Source of the DNA: Diospyros lotus | Taxonomy: Eukaryota; Streptophyta; Magnoliopsida; Ericales; Ebenaceae | Reading direction: 5' to 3' | Assembly (NCBI RefSeq): GCF_014633365.1 | Contig: NC_068340.1 | Coordinates: forward strand, 20,935,879 to 20,999,878 | DNA length: 64,000 nt | Part shown: one piece after another, positions 25,701 through 36,312 of the stretch | Layout of the letters: every line of letters begins with the position of its first letter | How positions within the stretch are numbered: the stretch's first letter is position 1 | Made by a program: the position numbers and the translations under genes | The notes under the pieces: model-generated | Told to the model about the DNA's origin: nothing | Database searches by the model: none | The model's input: only the letters and a program-made list of their open reading frames with translations

Positions 25701-27142
25701 CGCCTAGGCGGAGCCTAGAAAACTGTTATTTTTTTTTATTTTTTAAATTTTATAATGTAATTTGATGTTATTTTTAATTAAATCAAAGTTGAAAAGCATT
25801 AATAATGCAACATAAACCAATAATAAAAACATCAATATACTATAAGCAAGTAGCAGATTTTTTGCAAATATTATAGAATATATATAATTAATAATAAAAA
25901 TTAAATATAAATCTAATAATTATATATAAATAGAAAAGAAAATGAAATAAAATAAAAAATAAAAAACATAAAAAACAAACCAGAAACGCAGCAAAAACGC
26001 ACAACCCACAGAGAGAGAGAGAGAGGTTACGAGTCGACGGAGATGGAGCTTGCCGCGGCGGAGATGGAGCTCGATGGCGAGGACGGGGGCGGGGGCGACG
26101 ACGCTGAGGCAACGAGGACGAGGAGGACGCGACAGATAAGAGGCGGTGACGATGAAGCTTGGCGACGAGGATGGAGCTGGACGCAGCAACGACGGTGAGC
26201 TACTGGCGGGCCGATGAAGCTTGGCGACGTTGAGGTAGCAGCGTTGAGGTGAGAAGAGAGTGAAGAGGGGAAAACGCTAACAGGTTCGATTTATGATTTA
26301 GCAAAAAAAGCCCTAAAAAGCCCTAGGCGCGCTGGCCGACTAGGCGCCGCCTGGGCCGCCTGGGCGCCCAAGCCGGACGTTTACTCGGGCCGGCGCCTAG
26401 GAGGCCCGACTAGGGCAATTTCGGGGCGGCCAGCGGCCGCCTAGTGGCTAGGCGGGCGCCTAGCCCGATTTTTAGAACACTGCCTGAGAATACTCGTGAC
26501 AAAGTCTTCCCTTAACCCATCCTTAACCTTTATTGAGAGCAAGCCCAATACAAGATATTAATAGACATGATTCTTTGTATAGGCCTGATGACTCTCCATA
26601 AAATCTACAGAGCTTTGAAAAAAAAAAATTAATGCACATTGATGGGTGAACCGGACAGCAGAAAAATATTTCAGTCATCAGTTTGTGGCATGTATTTCAT
26701 CAAAACTCTCTCTTCAAACATAACGTACTTGATTGAAACACTACCTTCATCACCAATCTAAGAACAAGCTAAAACCCTGTCTCAGAGTCAATACATCAAA
26801 CACATAATATACCAAATTGCATCCACCATCTACTAACCTTAAAAAACGCATAAAACCAGAATTTCAGTTTCAACGCAACAATAATAAAATCAAATGCCCA
26901 GTTTTCATTTTTATCTTATGATGTAAACCCGACAGGGATTTCCATTCTCATGTGTATGCAAATGTATACGCAAATGCATAATGTATACATCAATCCAGAG
27001 AGAGAGAGAGAGAGAGACCTCCAAGGGCAAGATTCAAAATGATGAGAACACGCCAAATGGCTTTCGATCGGCGAGCGAGGAATCCTTGTGGAAGGGGCCG
27101 TGGAGGTGGAAGCGGAGACGCGGGAACTTCGATCTTTCTCAT
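22779..27142 (-). CDS. Small uncharacterised membrane protein, 2 exons, apparent frameshift
   Basis: Exon 1 (27019-27142) starts MRKIEVPASPLPPPRPLP and contains a predicted membrane helix around IWRVLIILNLALGG. Exon 2 (22779-23087) would continue AYIFMKPRKK and then, after a shift of frame, ITAEEVSKAAANIPSTPIV, TERVKVHQPIPEDQQRELF, KWILEERKKVKPKDYEAEKP and a tail ending AESIPSI. The two exon-2 segments are in different frames, apparently through a 2-bp loss in an A/G run near 23057-23062. An alternative acceptor a few bases downstream (AG in CCGAG) would restore the frame at the cost of about seven residues. The intron is 3.9 kb, holds an hAT element, and its donor lies directly at a (CT)n microsatellite. 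I think this is a plant family of small single-pass proteins of about 145 residues; function unknown. It may be functional, mis-assembled or newly broken. Confidence 0.6.
24373..24733. repeat. Tandem duplication with period of about 215 bp
   Basis: The blocks at 24373-24518 and 24588-24733 align along their length, sharing 'atatttca.agtcagg', 'taaaaatg.ttatgtgga' and a final 'ttccttttat'. Divergence is noticeable (roughly 15 percent by eye), so the duplication is old. Confidence 0.75.
25641..26482. mobile_element. Non-autonomous hAT element (842 bp), perfect TSD
   Basis: Both ends read inward as CAGTGTTCTAAAAA, and the flanks are a perfect 8-bp duplication CCTGAGAA (25633-25640, 26483-26490). 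The GC-rich subterminal parts are packed with 'gcgcctag'/'cctaggcg' words on both sides, as in the larger hAT element at 12631-15944, whose termini are also closely similar. The middle carries no transposase. It was probably mobilised by relatives of that larger element. It lies in an intron. Confidence 0.92.
26997..27016. repeat. (AG)10 microsatellite abutting a splice donor
   Basis: Twenty bases of alternating A and G on the plus strand, read as CT repeats on the gene's strand. They begin immediately inside the intron of the small membrane-protein gene, whose donor is GTCTCT at 27018-27013. Changes in repeat length would alter the sequence right next to the splice site. Confidence 0.85.
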
Positions 27143-28361
27143 TCTGATTGGGCATCTCACTTAATAGGCCTTGTGCTTGTTTATCTGTTAGTTGCTGATT
27201 ACTGATTAGCCTTGGCCCTTGGCTTTTATCCTCCTTTCTCTCCAATCTCCACATCCAAAACACTGTCCTCGTTCCAGCTATCAGAGATAATGTTTTTCAA
27301 TTCAAATGATCCTCGTTTCTCTGATCTCTCAGTGATATTTATACTCGGAGCAAGAGGGGGTTTGAACAACTTCTCTGATTGGGATAAAATATTTAATGCA
27401 ATTTTGATATAGCGGATCATCAATTATATGTTGTTATATATATATAAATTGAGTAAATTGCATTGTTAAATTTTGAAAATTGTATTTTATAATACATTAT
27501 TTATTATATTTTAGTTTTTATTGTTGTCAAAGATACAATAATAAGAATTTATAATGCAGGAATGCTAGAATTGCGACAGAACAAGGAGGACAACCAGCAA
27601 GTGTCTACTTGTGGAAGTGTGCGTCTAGTAGATCTGGTCTCCGATTATCTGACCGAGGTCTAAAATAGGCCCTTAGGAGTATTTTCGATAGCGGGTTAAT
27701 CCTTCTGGAAGTAGTCTCCTATGTGTTCAAGGTTAATTGCACTCACAAAAATAAGTCAGAAGGCATGCGGTGATTCCTCACCTGCGTATGCCATCCGATG
27801 CTTAAGTCAATGCGTGCAGGAGAATAGTTGTAATAAATAACGAATGTCATTAATGAATATATAAAGATGTACCTTTCCTGGCAAGAGAGGGTCTAGTCAT
27901 AATACTTTTACCAAGTGTTAGAGGTGAACCTGCATATTAGGAGCACTCGAATGGGTTTGAAGAATCCTCCCGGAAGACTGAACAATCTAGGGAGTTCTCT
28001 AGGAGATGATGGGCCTTACGGCAAGCTGCCGAAGCAGGTTCTTGGCCTCTAAATGGCCTATCCGGATAGAGTTTCGGGTTGTCAAATGATGCTTGCAAGC
28101 GTTATTTATTATTTTAGGAATTTTCATAATATTTTCGCAAGGGATTATTCCCCATTGAAGATTAAGAGTCAATGTAATGTGGGAGAGGGTGGGAGAGGGA
28201 TCGCGCATAGGTTAATTGACAAGATGAGACTTTAGGGGAAGCCATGTGGCCTAGCCAAAAGGACCCACATGACTTTACATGCTTGAAGTAAATAAGTTTG
28301 AAAATTTTTAAAGTGCAATTGTAATTTCAGAAAATAGCAACAGATTTACGCACATAATAAC
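27143..28361. other. Upstream region of the small membrane-protein gene, then intergenic DNA
   Basis: The first few hundred bases are the probable promoter and 5' leader. The stretch from about 27540 to 28260 is less AT-rich and may be a fragment of a repeat, but it shows no termini or protein domains. No gene is supported. Confidence 0.4.
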
Positions 28362-30534
28362 TATAACATCCCGCTTTCTCGAACGTGTCATATCTTAGGA
28401 CAATTTTGAGATAATAATTTTTTTTTTCAATACTAACGCAAACCATACCATTCTTCATATCTATCCCAAAATTTACATCTATCTTGAAAGAGAATCATCA
28501 TAAATATCAAATGTGGAAGCTAAGAATCGAACCTAATATTACAATCACCATAGTTCAGATAATACATCAATGTCAGAATGTTAAGTAGCAAAAACTTAAA
28601 TACATCAATTTCAATATCTTATTCATAGATCATCGTGCATTTGCTAAGTGCCGTCACATGCATCTTCCTTATCAACTTCTGCTACAACAATATCTGGAAC
28701 GTTTGCATGTTCCAAGGGCAAAGCCCAGGTTAGATAATGAATCATCTAAGTAAGGGAACAATAACTATATTTCGTGCATGGATGCAAAATATTTTTTCTA
28801 TTTTATTTTGGTTTGAGCTGACCGTACCTCAATGCTACTCCCAATTTTTACGGCTTCCTGCAATGTGCCGAGGTGTATGGGTGCACCCTTGGAAGAGCAG
28901 CGGTCCTGGCCTGTACTCTCAAACCCTTATGTGAATGTGTAATCAATAATATCATCGTGTACATATGTATATTTCATCAATACATGTAATGTAATTTATA
29001 TGACATACTCACATGACAACATGATAAACCATTTACTTAAAATCAGGTTTTTTGGGTTGAACCACTCCTTCTCAAACTTATCGAGCTACCTCGATATTCG
29101 TGTCTTTTCTCAAAATACGTGTCAACCTCAAAAAATCAGCGAATCTCCAAATCCTATAGCCAAAGATTCTCCTAATCAATAAATATTCCACCAAATCAAT
29201 ATTTTGGATTTTTTCCATATTTATCCTTAATTTTCTAATTTTCTTTATTTTTCTCCAAAATAATTCAAAATTAAATACTTCCACAACGTTTTTCTCCAAT
29301 TTTTCTCTGTGAAAATTCATAAGATCATGTTCCTACTTTTATGAAATTTTTCTCAAATTTCTCCTATTTTTTCTATTTTCCTTGAACCTCATTTCTCTTA
29401 AAATAAAAACTCCTCAACACTTTTTTTTCCAAAAATCTTATTCCTATTTATTGAAAATTTTTCAATTTTTTTTCCTTTGTTTTTTATTTATTTTTTCTTC
29501 AGAAACCCTTACCTCAAGCGCCTAGCGCACGTGCAATCCACGCGTCTTCTTCGGCGAGCCTCCTCGTCGCTGGCGAGTACCCGGCCTCTTTTTTCTTCCG
29601 ATTTCTTTTTGCTTCTTGGTCTCCTCAACCTCCCAAACACGATGGCACGTCTTATAACTTGAATCAACCGGCTGAACATCCCCAAATGGTCGATTATAGT
29701 TGTGGCGCTAGCAACTTGGCCGATTTTTCGGCAACCCTTGAAAGCCCCTCCAAATTGCTTAAAAAACCCACCAAATTTACCAGAATTGATCCTTATGGCC
29801 TCAGGATTAAAAGCCTTTTAACCATTCCTCTCGATTCTTCCCAAAATCGACGATCTACAAGCCCAAATTTTTTTACAAAATTTAGCCATAACCTGGCTAT
29901 TTATAGCCGTTTCCAGCCAATTTTTTGACCAATCAGGTCGCCCCGAGTTGCCCGACCTACCCCTCAAGCCATAATGACCATTCCACCACCGAAAACGGCG
30001 ATGGGGCGCCATTAGCCGATAGTCAACCATTCTTCCAGGTTTTCTTCCATGTTTTGGGCATCAAGTTGCTATTTGGTCCTTCTTCTTTCACTTCCTATCA
30101 CTTTGGCCCCTTGCCCTCAAGTCCTTAGGTTTTTTTGAAAATTATTCTTAGCCTATTTACTATGAAAAATTACACTTTTACCCCAAAATAATTACACTTA
30201 AACCCCAAATTTACATTTAATCACGAATCCTTTTGTTTTTTCCCCGAAACCATGTAAAGGGTTGTTCCTCACATAAAATCGGAACCCCTTCAGACTTTTG
30301 TTGACTTCTCGGAAGTCTCTTACGATAATTTGAATTTTTCAGCCTGAAATTTAGCTGTACTGAAAACTGTCTCCAATTTGGTTTCTTTCAGTATAAAAAA
30401 TCCTACTTTAAATCACTTGCCATAGATATGCCTTTCTTTTTGGATGTTTATATCCTAGGTGTTTCCTTTCATCGATTCGACTGACCAAAGTTGACAATCT
30501 GTCTCATAAATTTTTAAATACGACTATTCTAACA
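28362..30534 (-). mobile_element. Large LTR-like element, reverse orientation
   Basis: The left edge TATAACATCCCGCTTTC is a diverged reverse complement of the 3' end of the LTR at 52958-55453 (...GCGGGGCGTTACA). Matching internal landmarks include the 'gtgcacccatacacctc' type block (about 28875 here, 54940 there), a TATA box in a short inverted repeat, and the 'cttctcggaagtctc' block. The right edge is uncertain (around 30534, CTAACA) and I could not find a target-site duplication. No coding domains are present. The open frames here are not supported as genes. Confidence 0.7.
29895..29908 (-). promoter_or_regulatory. TATA box in a short inverted repeat (LTR promoter)
   Basis: On the minus strand this reads GGCTATAAATAGCC: a TATAAATA box inside complementary GGCTAT/ATAGCC arms. 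The equivalent place in the LTR at 52958-55453 has GCCTATAAATAGGC. The shared arrangement in diverged copies supports it as the LTR's promoter box. Confidence 0.6.
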
Positions 30535-31463
30535 TTATGAAATAATGAAATATGTTATATTATTCATTTCAAATATGTGGTCTTACAATAACAGACATAT
30601 CAACCCCAACACTTTTTCACATTTCACTGTCCAATGCTTGGCGACGATCAACATCGACTTCATTCCATCACTCTCCACATTCATCTTTGAATTTGAGATT
30701 CTCATTGTTAATTATTGTAGCAATCCTCAAAATCCCTTTCAAAGCACCACATATACATCCAAGTACTCTTGCACCAACAAATTATGTTCTTCAATCACCC
30801 TTGATAAATTTTTGTCATATATATATGTACATATATATCATGTCGGTCCCCTTCCCCCCTTCTTTCTCTCTCAATGCTCTTTGCATGTACATGAATATAG
30901 ATGTTGTTTAAATTAACTATCAAAATATAAATGTGTAGAAAGGTGTTTTTCTTAGATATTGTTTATCATTTAGAATAAAGATTATTCTTAGAGTCAGCCA
31001 AAGAATATATCGATAGATCAAAGCTGATAATAAACAAGAGAATGCCTAAATCAACAAAAAATTGAGCAAGTACAAGCTTTTAATCACCAACTAAATAAGC
31101 TCTAGCAAATGCAAGCAAATAATGGATGTTTTAGGATTAACAAACAAGCACACATAGCGGTCGTATGGGAAATGGAGACTAATTGAATTAGCATTTGTCT
31201 CCTAAATAAGGGTGAGGGAAAATTCGAAAGGGATTGTAGCCAATATGTCCTGCCAAATTGGAAAGCAACACAAAGACACAACATATAGAGAAAATAGTCA
31301 ATATTATGAGTTCAAAGGGAAAACACGAGAATATAACAAGAAAAAAAATCACAAGAAATAGAGTTTGAAAGTACGTACAAAACTTGATCAGCTTGATACC
31401 CAAGCTTTGGTGCTAAAAGGCCCTCTTCATCTTCATCTTCATCTTCAATCATGTTATCATGGA
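30535..31463. other. Intergenic DNA left of cassette copy 2; possible exon fragment at its right end
   Basis: Mostly featureless AT-rich sequence. At 31385-31463 the minus strand reads LIHDNMIEDEDEDEEGLLAP followed by KLGYQADQ and then GTACGT, which resembles an exon end with a donor. This stretch is not in cassette copies 1 or 3. I do not recognise the protein and the evidence is slight. Confidence 0.35.
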
Positions 31464-31835
31464 TCAAACCCTTGCTAAAAGCAAAAGCATAGCTGCCACC
31501 AGAATTGAATCCACACCATCTAGAAGAAGTAACCATAAAAGCTCCTGAGAAAACTGTACTCAAAGTCAATTATTTTGCCAAGAAATTTCTATTTTCTCTC
31601 ACAAGAAATGTTGATCTTCAGACTCCTGGAAATCAACATCATTCGCGCTTCTCCATCACCACTCTTGTTCAATCCTCATCCTCTTTACGTCCTTTGAATT
31701 CCAAAGTTGCTTTAGTACGAGACTAGGTAGTTTCTTGAAGCATTTCCATACTAATGGCTCACACTTCCCTCATCTTTGGCCCATTATGAATGGGAGACCT
31801 GGAGTGAGGTCAGAGAGAAATAAGTTTCCTTCTAA

Positions 31836-33918
31836 TCACACAAGCGGTCTCCTCCATTTCAGCATAGCATCACAAACCTTCATAGCATCAAGGTTATATC
31901 GAACATTGTGTACTCTGACAATATTTGCACCACTCAAAACTGCAGCTGTTGCAGATGCAATAGTTGCTACATCCCTATCAACTGCAGCAGGTTGACCACA
32001 AATATCACCTAAAAATCTCTTTCTGGAAGGTCCTATCAAAATAGGAGCATGAGATAAACCTAAGCTCTTCCTTGCAATCTCTGCTCGAATGGTCGATAAA
32101 CCTGTGAGAATTTCCAAATTATGTTCAGTTTTTTTTGAGAATCCAATACCTGGGTCAATAATAATCCTCCAAGCTGGGATTCCTGACAATTCGGCATCTC
32201 TAACTCGTAAATGTAACTCAGAACCAACCTGTTTGCAAACATCATCATATTGCAGATTTTCACTGTTTTGCATAGTGGATGGATCTCCCCTCATGTGCAT
32301 TGCAACATAAGGTACCTTAAGGCTTGCAATGACACTATGCATTTTAGAGTCTAGCTGTCCACCAGACACATCATTTATAAGATGAGCCCCTTTGTTGACA
32401 GCTTCTGAAGCAACCGTCGAATAAAAAGTGTCGACAGATAAAAGTTTTCCTTCAGCCTCAGGCATCTTCAGAATAGCTTCTAGGATAGGGATTAACCTAT
32501 CCAATTCTTCCTCATCAGAAATCCTAGATGCCATTGGTCGTGTGGATTGTGCACCAAGATCAATTATATCTGCACCCTCGGAAATCATCAAACGGGCTTG
32601 AGAAACTGCCGCCTCCACTGACTGAAACCTACCTCCATCACTGAAACTATCTGGGGTTAGATTAAGAATACCCATGATAGAGGTTCTTGCCCTCCAATCC
32701 CATAGTCGGTTTCCCACAGGCAAGACCCTTTTTAATCCATCCTTGCCAATAAGGGATTCACCACCAAGTTTCTCCCATGATTCAAAAAGCCCACCAACAT
32801 GGGCTGACAAACCATGCCAACATGCGACAGTTTCGTTGTCAATAGATGATCCAAGCAAATCCATCAATGGAGCCATTACAAATGGTCTCTCCCAAATTCT
32901 TTCATGGGGTACTGTAAGAATCTCTGAGTGAATTCTAAATTTCCCATAGAACAATATGTCCAAGTCAATTGGTCTTGGGCCATACCTTATCCCGCCAGTA
33001 CGCCCTAAGTCCTTTTCAATTTTCTTAAGCACTCCTAATAGTTCATGAGGCCCAAGTCTAGTAGCACCTCGAATGGCAGAGTTGAGGAAATGAGGCTGAT
33101 CTATCACATAAGCAGGCTCTGTCTCATATAAGCAGGCATGCCTTGTAATTTTTATGCCTGATTGCTTCATTAACCGCAACGCTTCATGAAAATTATGAAG
33201 TCTGTCACCCACATTGCTTCCTAAAGCTATTGCAACTTCCTGCTCTTGTAAATGAACTTCCACCGAGGTATCTGAGGACGAATGGAATAAAGAAAGGCAT
33301 GCTGCCACAAAGAAGACAAGAGACAGGCAGGCATCAAGATAGTTGCAAAACCATCTAACAATATTTCACACATATGAACACAAGTGTGCAGTTAGGCATT
33401 TAAAAACTTTTCTTCCATGAAACTATTTTCTAATGAAAAATTAAAGACATGAAGTTCAACCCTTCAATGACATCACCCCCAAACACAATTAATCCTTTAA
33501 CTCTAATATATGTGCAACAATTTTTACGGTCATTTCTAAGATATAATTCTGTTTGGAGGATAGATTCACCACACAACCATCAACCTCATGTTTCTCAGAA
33601 CATGAAAACTCAACTGAGCAGATTCACCACACAACCATCAACCTCATGTTTCTCAGAACTTGAAAACTCAACTGAGCACACTAAAGCCTGGTCCCACAAA
33701 ATTTACACAACAATATGAGCCCTTAAACAGAAAATGGATATAATTTCTAATTCTAATGGCATTCAAAAATAATATAAATCAACAAAGGTCAGATCCTATA
33801 ATAATTACATTTAACATATGGGACAACAAGCAAGAAAGTGGAGATCACCTCTAACAGATTTCCTGGAAGCAACTCCAAACCCAAATTTGATGGGCGCTAG
33901 CTGTTTGAAGATGTTCAT
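31836..33918 (-). CDS. HPPK-DHPS: Mitochondrial HPPK-DHPS, intact (folate synthesis)
   Basis: Bifunctional enzyme: 6-hydroxymethyl-7,8-dihydropterin pyrophosphokinase fused to dihydropteroate synthase, two consecutive steps of folate synthesis in plant mitochondria. Exon 1 (33849-33918) encodes MNIFKQLAPIKFGFGVASRK, a basic, acid-free N-terminus typical of a mitochondrial presequence. Exon 2 (31836-33301) runs to the TGA at 31836-31838. The splice joins G to CA to make Ala, giving 511 residues in all, the usual size. HPPK motifs: ALGSNVGDRLHNF, RYGPRPIDLDILFYG. DHPS motifs: [86 protein letters not shown]. The long frame could be read from a GTG at 33308, but that lies in the intron. FLN2 remnants start 1.16 kb away, head to head. 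It is the only undamaged one of three copies here. Confidence 0.95.
33563..33678. repeat. 58-bp tandem duplication in the HPPK-DHPS intron
   Basis: Two nearly identical 58-bp units start at 33563 and 33621, each beginning 'gattcaccacacaacc' and ending 'actcaactgagca'. Cassette copies 1 and 3 have a single unit at the matching place, so the duplication is private to copy 2 and recent. Confidence 0.9.
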
Positions 33919-35077
33919 GTTAGGGCCGACCTTCAACCGACGACAATCCTGAAAGTCAGATTCTTTCCAGATTATGACAATTATAAGAGTATGCTGATGC
34001 AGTGCTTTACATCTCAAGAAACAGATGCATCGGTTGGAAGAACTCTATGAAATGGAAGAAACCCCGTGGTCTTCTGCATTGAAAAAGTCTGCTGAAATAA
34101 TACAATCAACTGAATTGCATTTTGGGTTTGAGGCTAGATGCCCGGAACAAGGTATATGTACCTGAGATTTTGGGGCCCGGCGAAATGTAAAAATGGCCGC
34201 CGAATCTGATGAGCCAATCGGCAATTGAGAGGTAGCGAGCCACCAGCGACAGCGAGCGACGGAGCAAGAGGCAAGAGTGGCGTGCCACCAGCCACGAGGG
34301 CGAGCCGGCGAGGGTGCGAAACTGTGACCGTGCGACGAAGTGACGGAGCGAGAGAGAGGCAGTGAGCGGCGGAGAGCGAGCCACCGGCCGAGCCGGCGAG
34401 GGCGAAGGGCGAAGGGCGACGGAGCAGCGAGAGGAGAGAGAGGCAGCGAGCGACGGAGCAACGAGAGGCGAGAGCGAGGGGCGAGCCGCCGACGGCGAGG
34501 GCGAGGGCGACGAGGCGAGTGTGCCTTACAAAGAGGAGGGTTTTCCATTCTTGGGCCTCCACATAATATTGTGGGCCCTGAGGCAACCGGGCTTCATGAA
34601 AAGTCCGACCTTGTGTATAGTTATGTGGGTTTTATAAAATCTTAGCCTAGTGACATTTTGTAAATTAAATGAAATGCATATGTGAATATTTTTCTGATAA
34701 TGTTTCTTTTTAAATTGCACACAATGTCTTTTAAATTTTACTAAATTATTTATGTACGTGTCACGGTATAAATATTATACTAATATTCTGATAAAATAAT
34801 TTATTAAAAAATTATGTAATCTTATAAAATGTTAATTTATATAGTAGACGTAATTTATATAATCAAATATATGTTGAATTATAAAAATAATTCACATAAT
34901 TTTTGAAAATCAATAATACTTTACATGTCTTTACCAAATATTAGAGTGGTGGGTGCAATTTATTATTATATATATAAAATAAAAAATAATTATTTAACCT
35001 AAAAAATAGTTTTATCTCTCTTCGTCTGTTTCAGGTGCTGAGTTTAGAAAAAGCCCCAATCTCTAAGCTCTCTGCCA
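33919..35077. promoter_or_regulatory. Shared upstream region between divergent HPPK-DHPS and FLN2
   Basis: The two genes start in opposite directions 1159 bp apart, so this region carries both promoters. A truncated hAT element occupies 34161-34613. A candidate TATA box for the FLN2 side is GGTATAAATATTATAC near 34764, matched by GGTATAAACATTATAC near 56541 in copy 3. The end near FLN2 is very AT-rich. The shared head-to-head layout suggests, but does not prove, coordinated expression. Confidence 0.5.
34161..34613. mobile_element. Truncated paralog of the copy-1 hAT insertion
   Basis: The same element, in the same place and orientation, as 16950-17578. The left end is missing: bases from inside the target duplication through the first terminal bases of the element are deleted. 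The right end GTCCGACCTTG and the flank TGTATAGT are kept. The interior is shortened to about 450 bp. It proves that cassette copies 1 and 2 share descent after this insertion. Confidence 0.85.
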
Positions 35078-36094
35078 ATGGCATATGTCTGTTTCACACA
35101 ATTCCTTTTATTACCAAGGTTCCTTTCTTTGTTATTTGTTTTCTTTTGTTAGCTATCTTTATATTTGTAGTGTGTGTGTGTGTGTTTATATATATATATT
35201 TATAATCATAGAGCTTGAAAATGAAAGAAAAAAAAATTAATGTTGCATATTTCTGGAGAATTCGATTTTTTTTTAGGCAGCTACCTTATTCGAGATTTAG
35301 GGATATAAAACAAGATAAAGGTCCTGAATTTGAGACCTAAGTTTTGACATTTGGAATGAGGCATGGGAAACTTGGAGTCTTTACTAGGGTTTTGTAAGAT
35401 TTCTTAAGCAATTGATGTTAAGGGGGAAAGACTGAACATTCCATTTGCTCATAACTCCAATTTTTGTATTTGGATAAAGCAGGTGGCACCCAAGGTGGCC
35501 TTTTTTTCCATTGACAAAATTATTCAAGTTCAGTATCCTATATTGCATTATAGATGGTTTCTTACAACTATTTCTTGGAAAGGAATTGTGCAGTCCTTAG
35601 CTGTAGAAGCATCAAATGAAGAAGAAAATGTTATAGAAAAGAAGAAATCTGGAACATCCAAACGTAGATCAATTAGAAGTAGGAAGAAGGTAATAGCAGA
35701 TGGTTTAGAGGATGATGTTATGTCGTCTGTAAATGGTGATGCTACAAATCTGGAAAATAGTAGGCCTTCAGCAATAGATGAAAAATTGAAGAAATCTAGA
35801 CAAAAAACTTGAAGGAAAGGTACAATCCTTGTCAAATGTCAAATACAGCCTTTTGAATTTTTGCTTGTCATGTAAGATTTTTGCTCTCTCATTTTACCTT
35901 TCCTTACTTGATATGGAAAACTATGAAATTTGGTGATTCGCAACTGAATTGGTTTCCAGCAATAAAGGGGAGGAAAAGGTTGAAAAGAAGGTAACTAGGA
36001 GGAGGACTAAGAAAAAGCTTGTTGATACAGAGGATGAAAGAGTGAGATGGAACTTAGTGATCGGGAAAGGGAGCGATCAGAAACTGATTTTGAT

Positions 36095-36312
36095 TGTTGT
36101 ATATTTTTCATTGACTTCTATGTCTATTTATAGGTATCACGTAGATATTGATAAGCATATCTCTTTAAGGAATTTGAATTACATTCAAATTCCATTTACT
36201 TATCTCATTATCTTGTTAAAATTCAAATACTAATGAAATTGAAACAAATTCAAATTTATAACATTTATCTTATCATTAGAAAACTTATCCCAATATAACC
36301 GCAATTCTAACG
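36095..36312 (-). mobile_element. Small LTR-like insertion in FLN2
   Basis: The FLN2 frame reads RERSETDFD up to 36094 and resumes with FIENEEDEYDEN after about 36312. The 218 bp between are foreign. Read on the minus strand the piece has a TATAAATAG box and ends in ATACAACA, like a small copia-type or TRIM LTR. Its start would need one base change to read TGTTAG. No clean target duplication was found. Confidence 0.5.

Larger units (their letters stand above)
23088..27018 (-). other. 3.9-kb intron with inserted repeats
   Basis: Intron of the small membrane-protein gene. It contains a tandem duplication (24373-24733), an hAT element (25641-26482), and at about 24730-25340 a stretch that looks like foreign repetitive DNA without recognisable domains. 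Open frames on both strands here, including those in the GC-rich hAT element, are not supported as genes. Confidence 0.6.

Noticed and set aside
25888..26189. Arg/Pro-rich frames in the intron
   Set aside because: Composition artefact of the hAT element at 25641-26482.
33302..33308. GTG start giving a 490-residue HPPK-DHPS
   Set aside because: The frame runs into intron sequence here. A good acceptor at 33302-33303 joins in phase to an upstream exon encoding a mitochondrial presequence.
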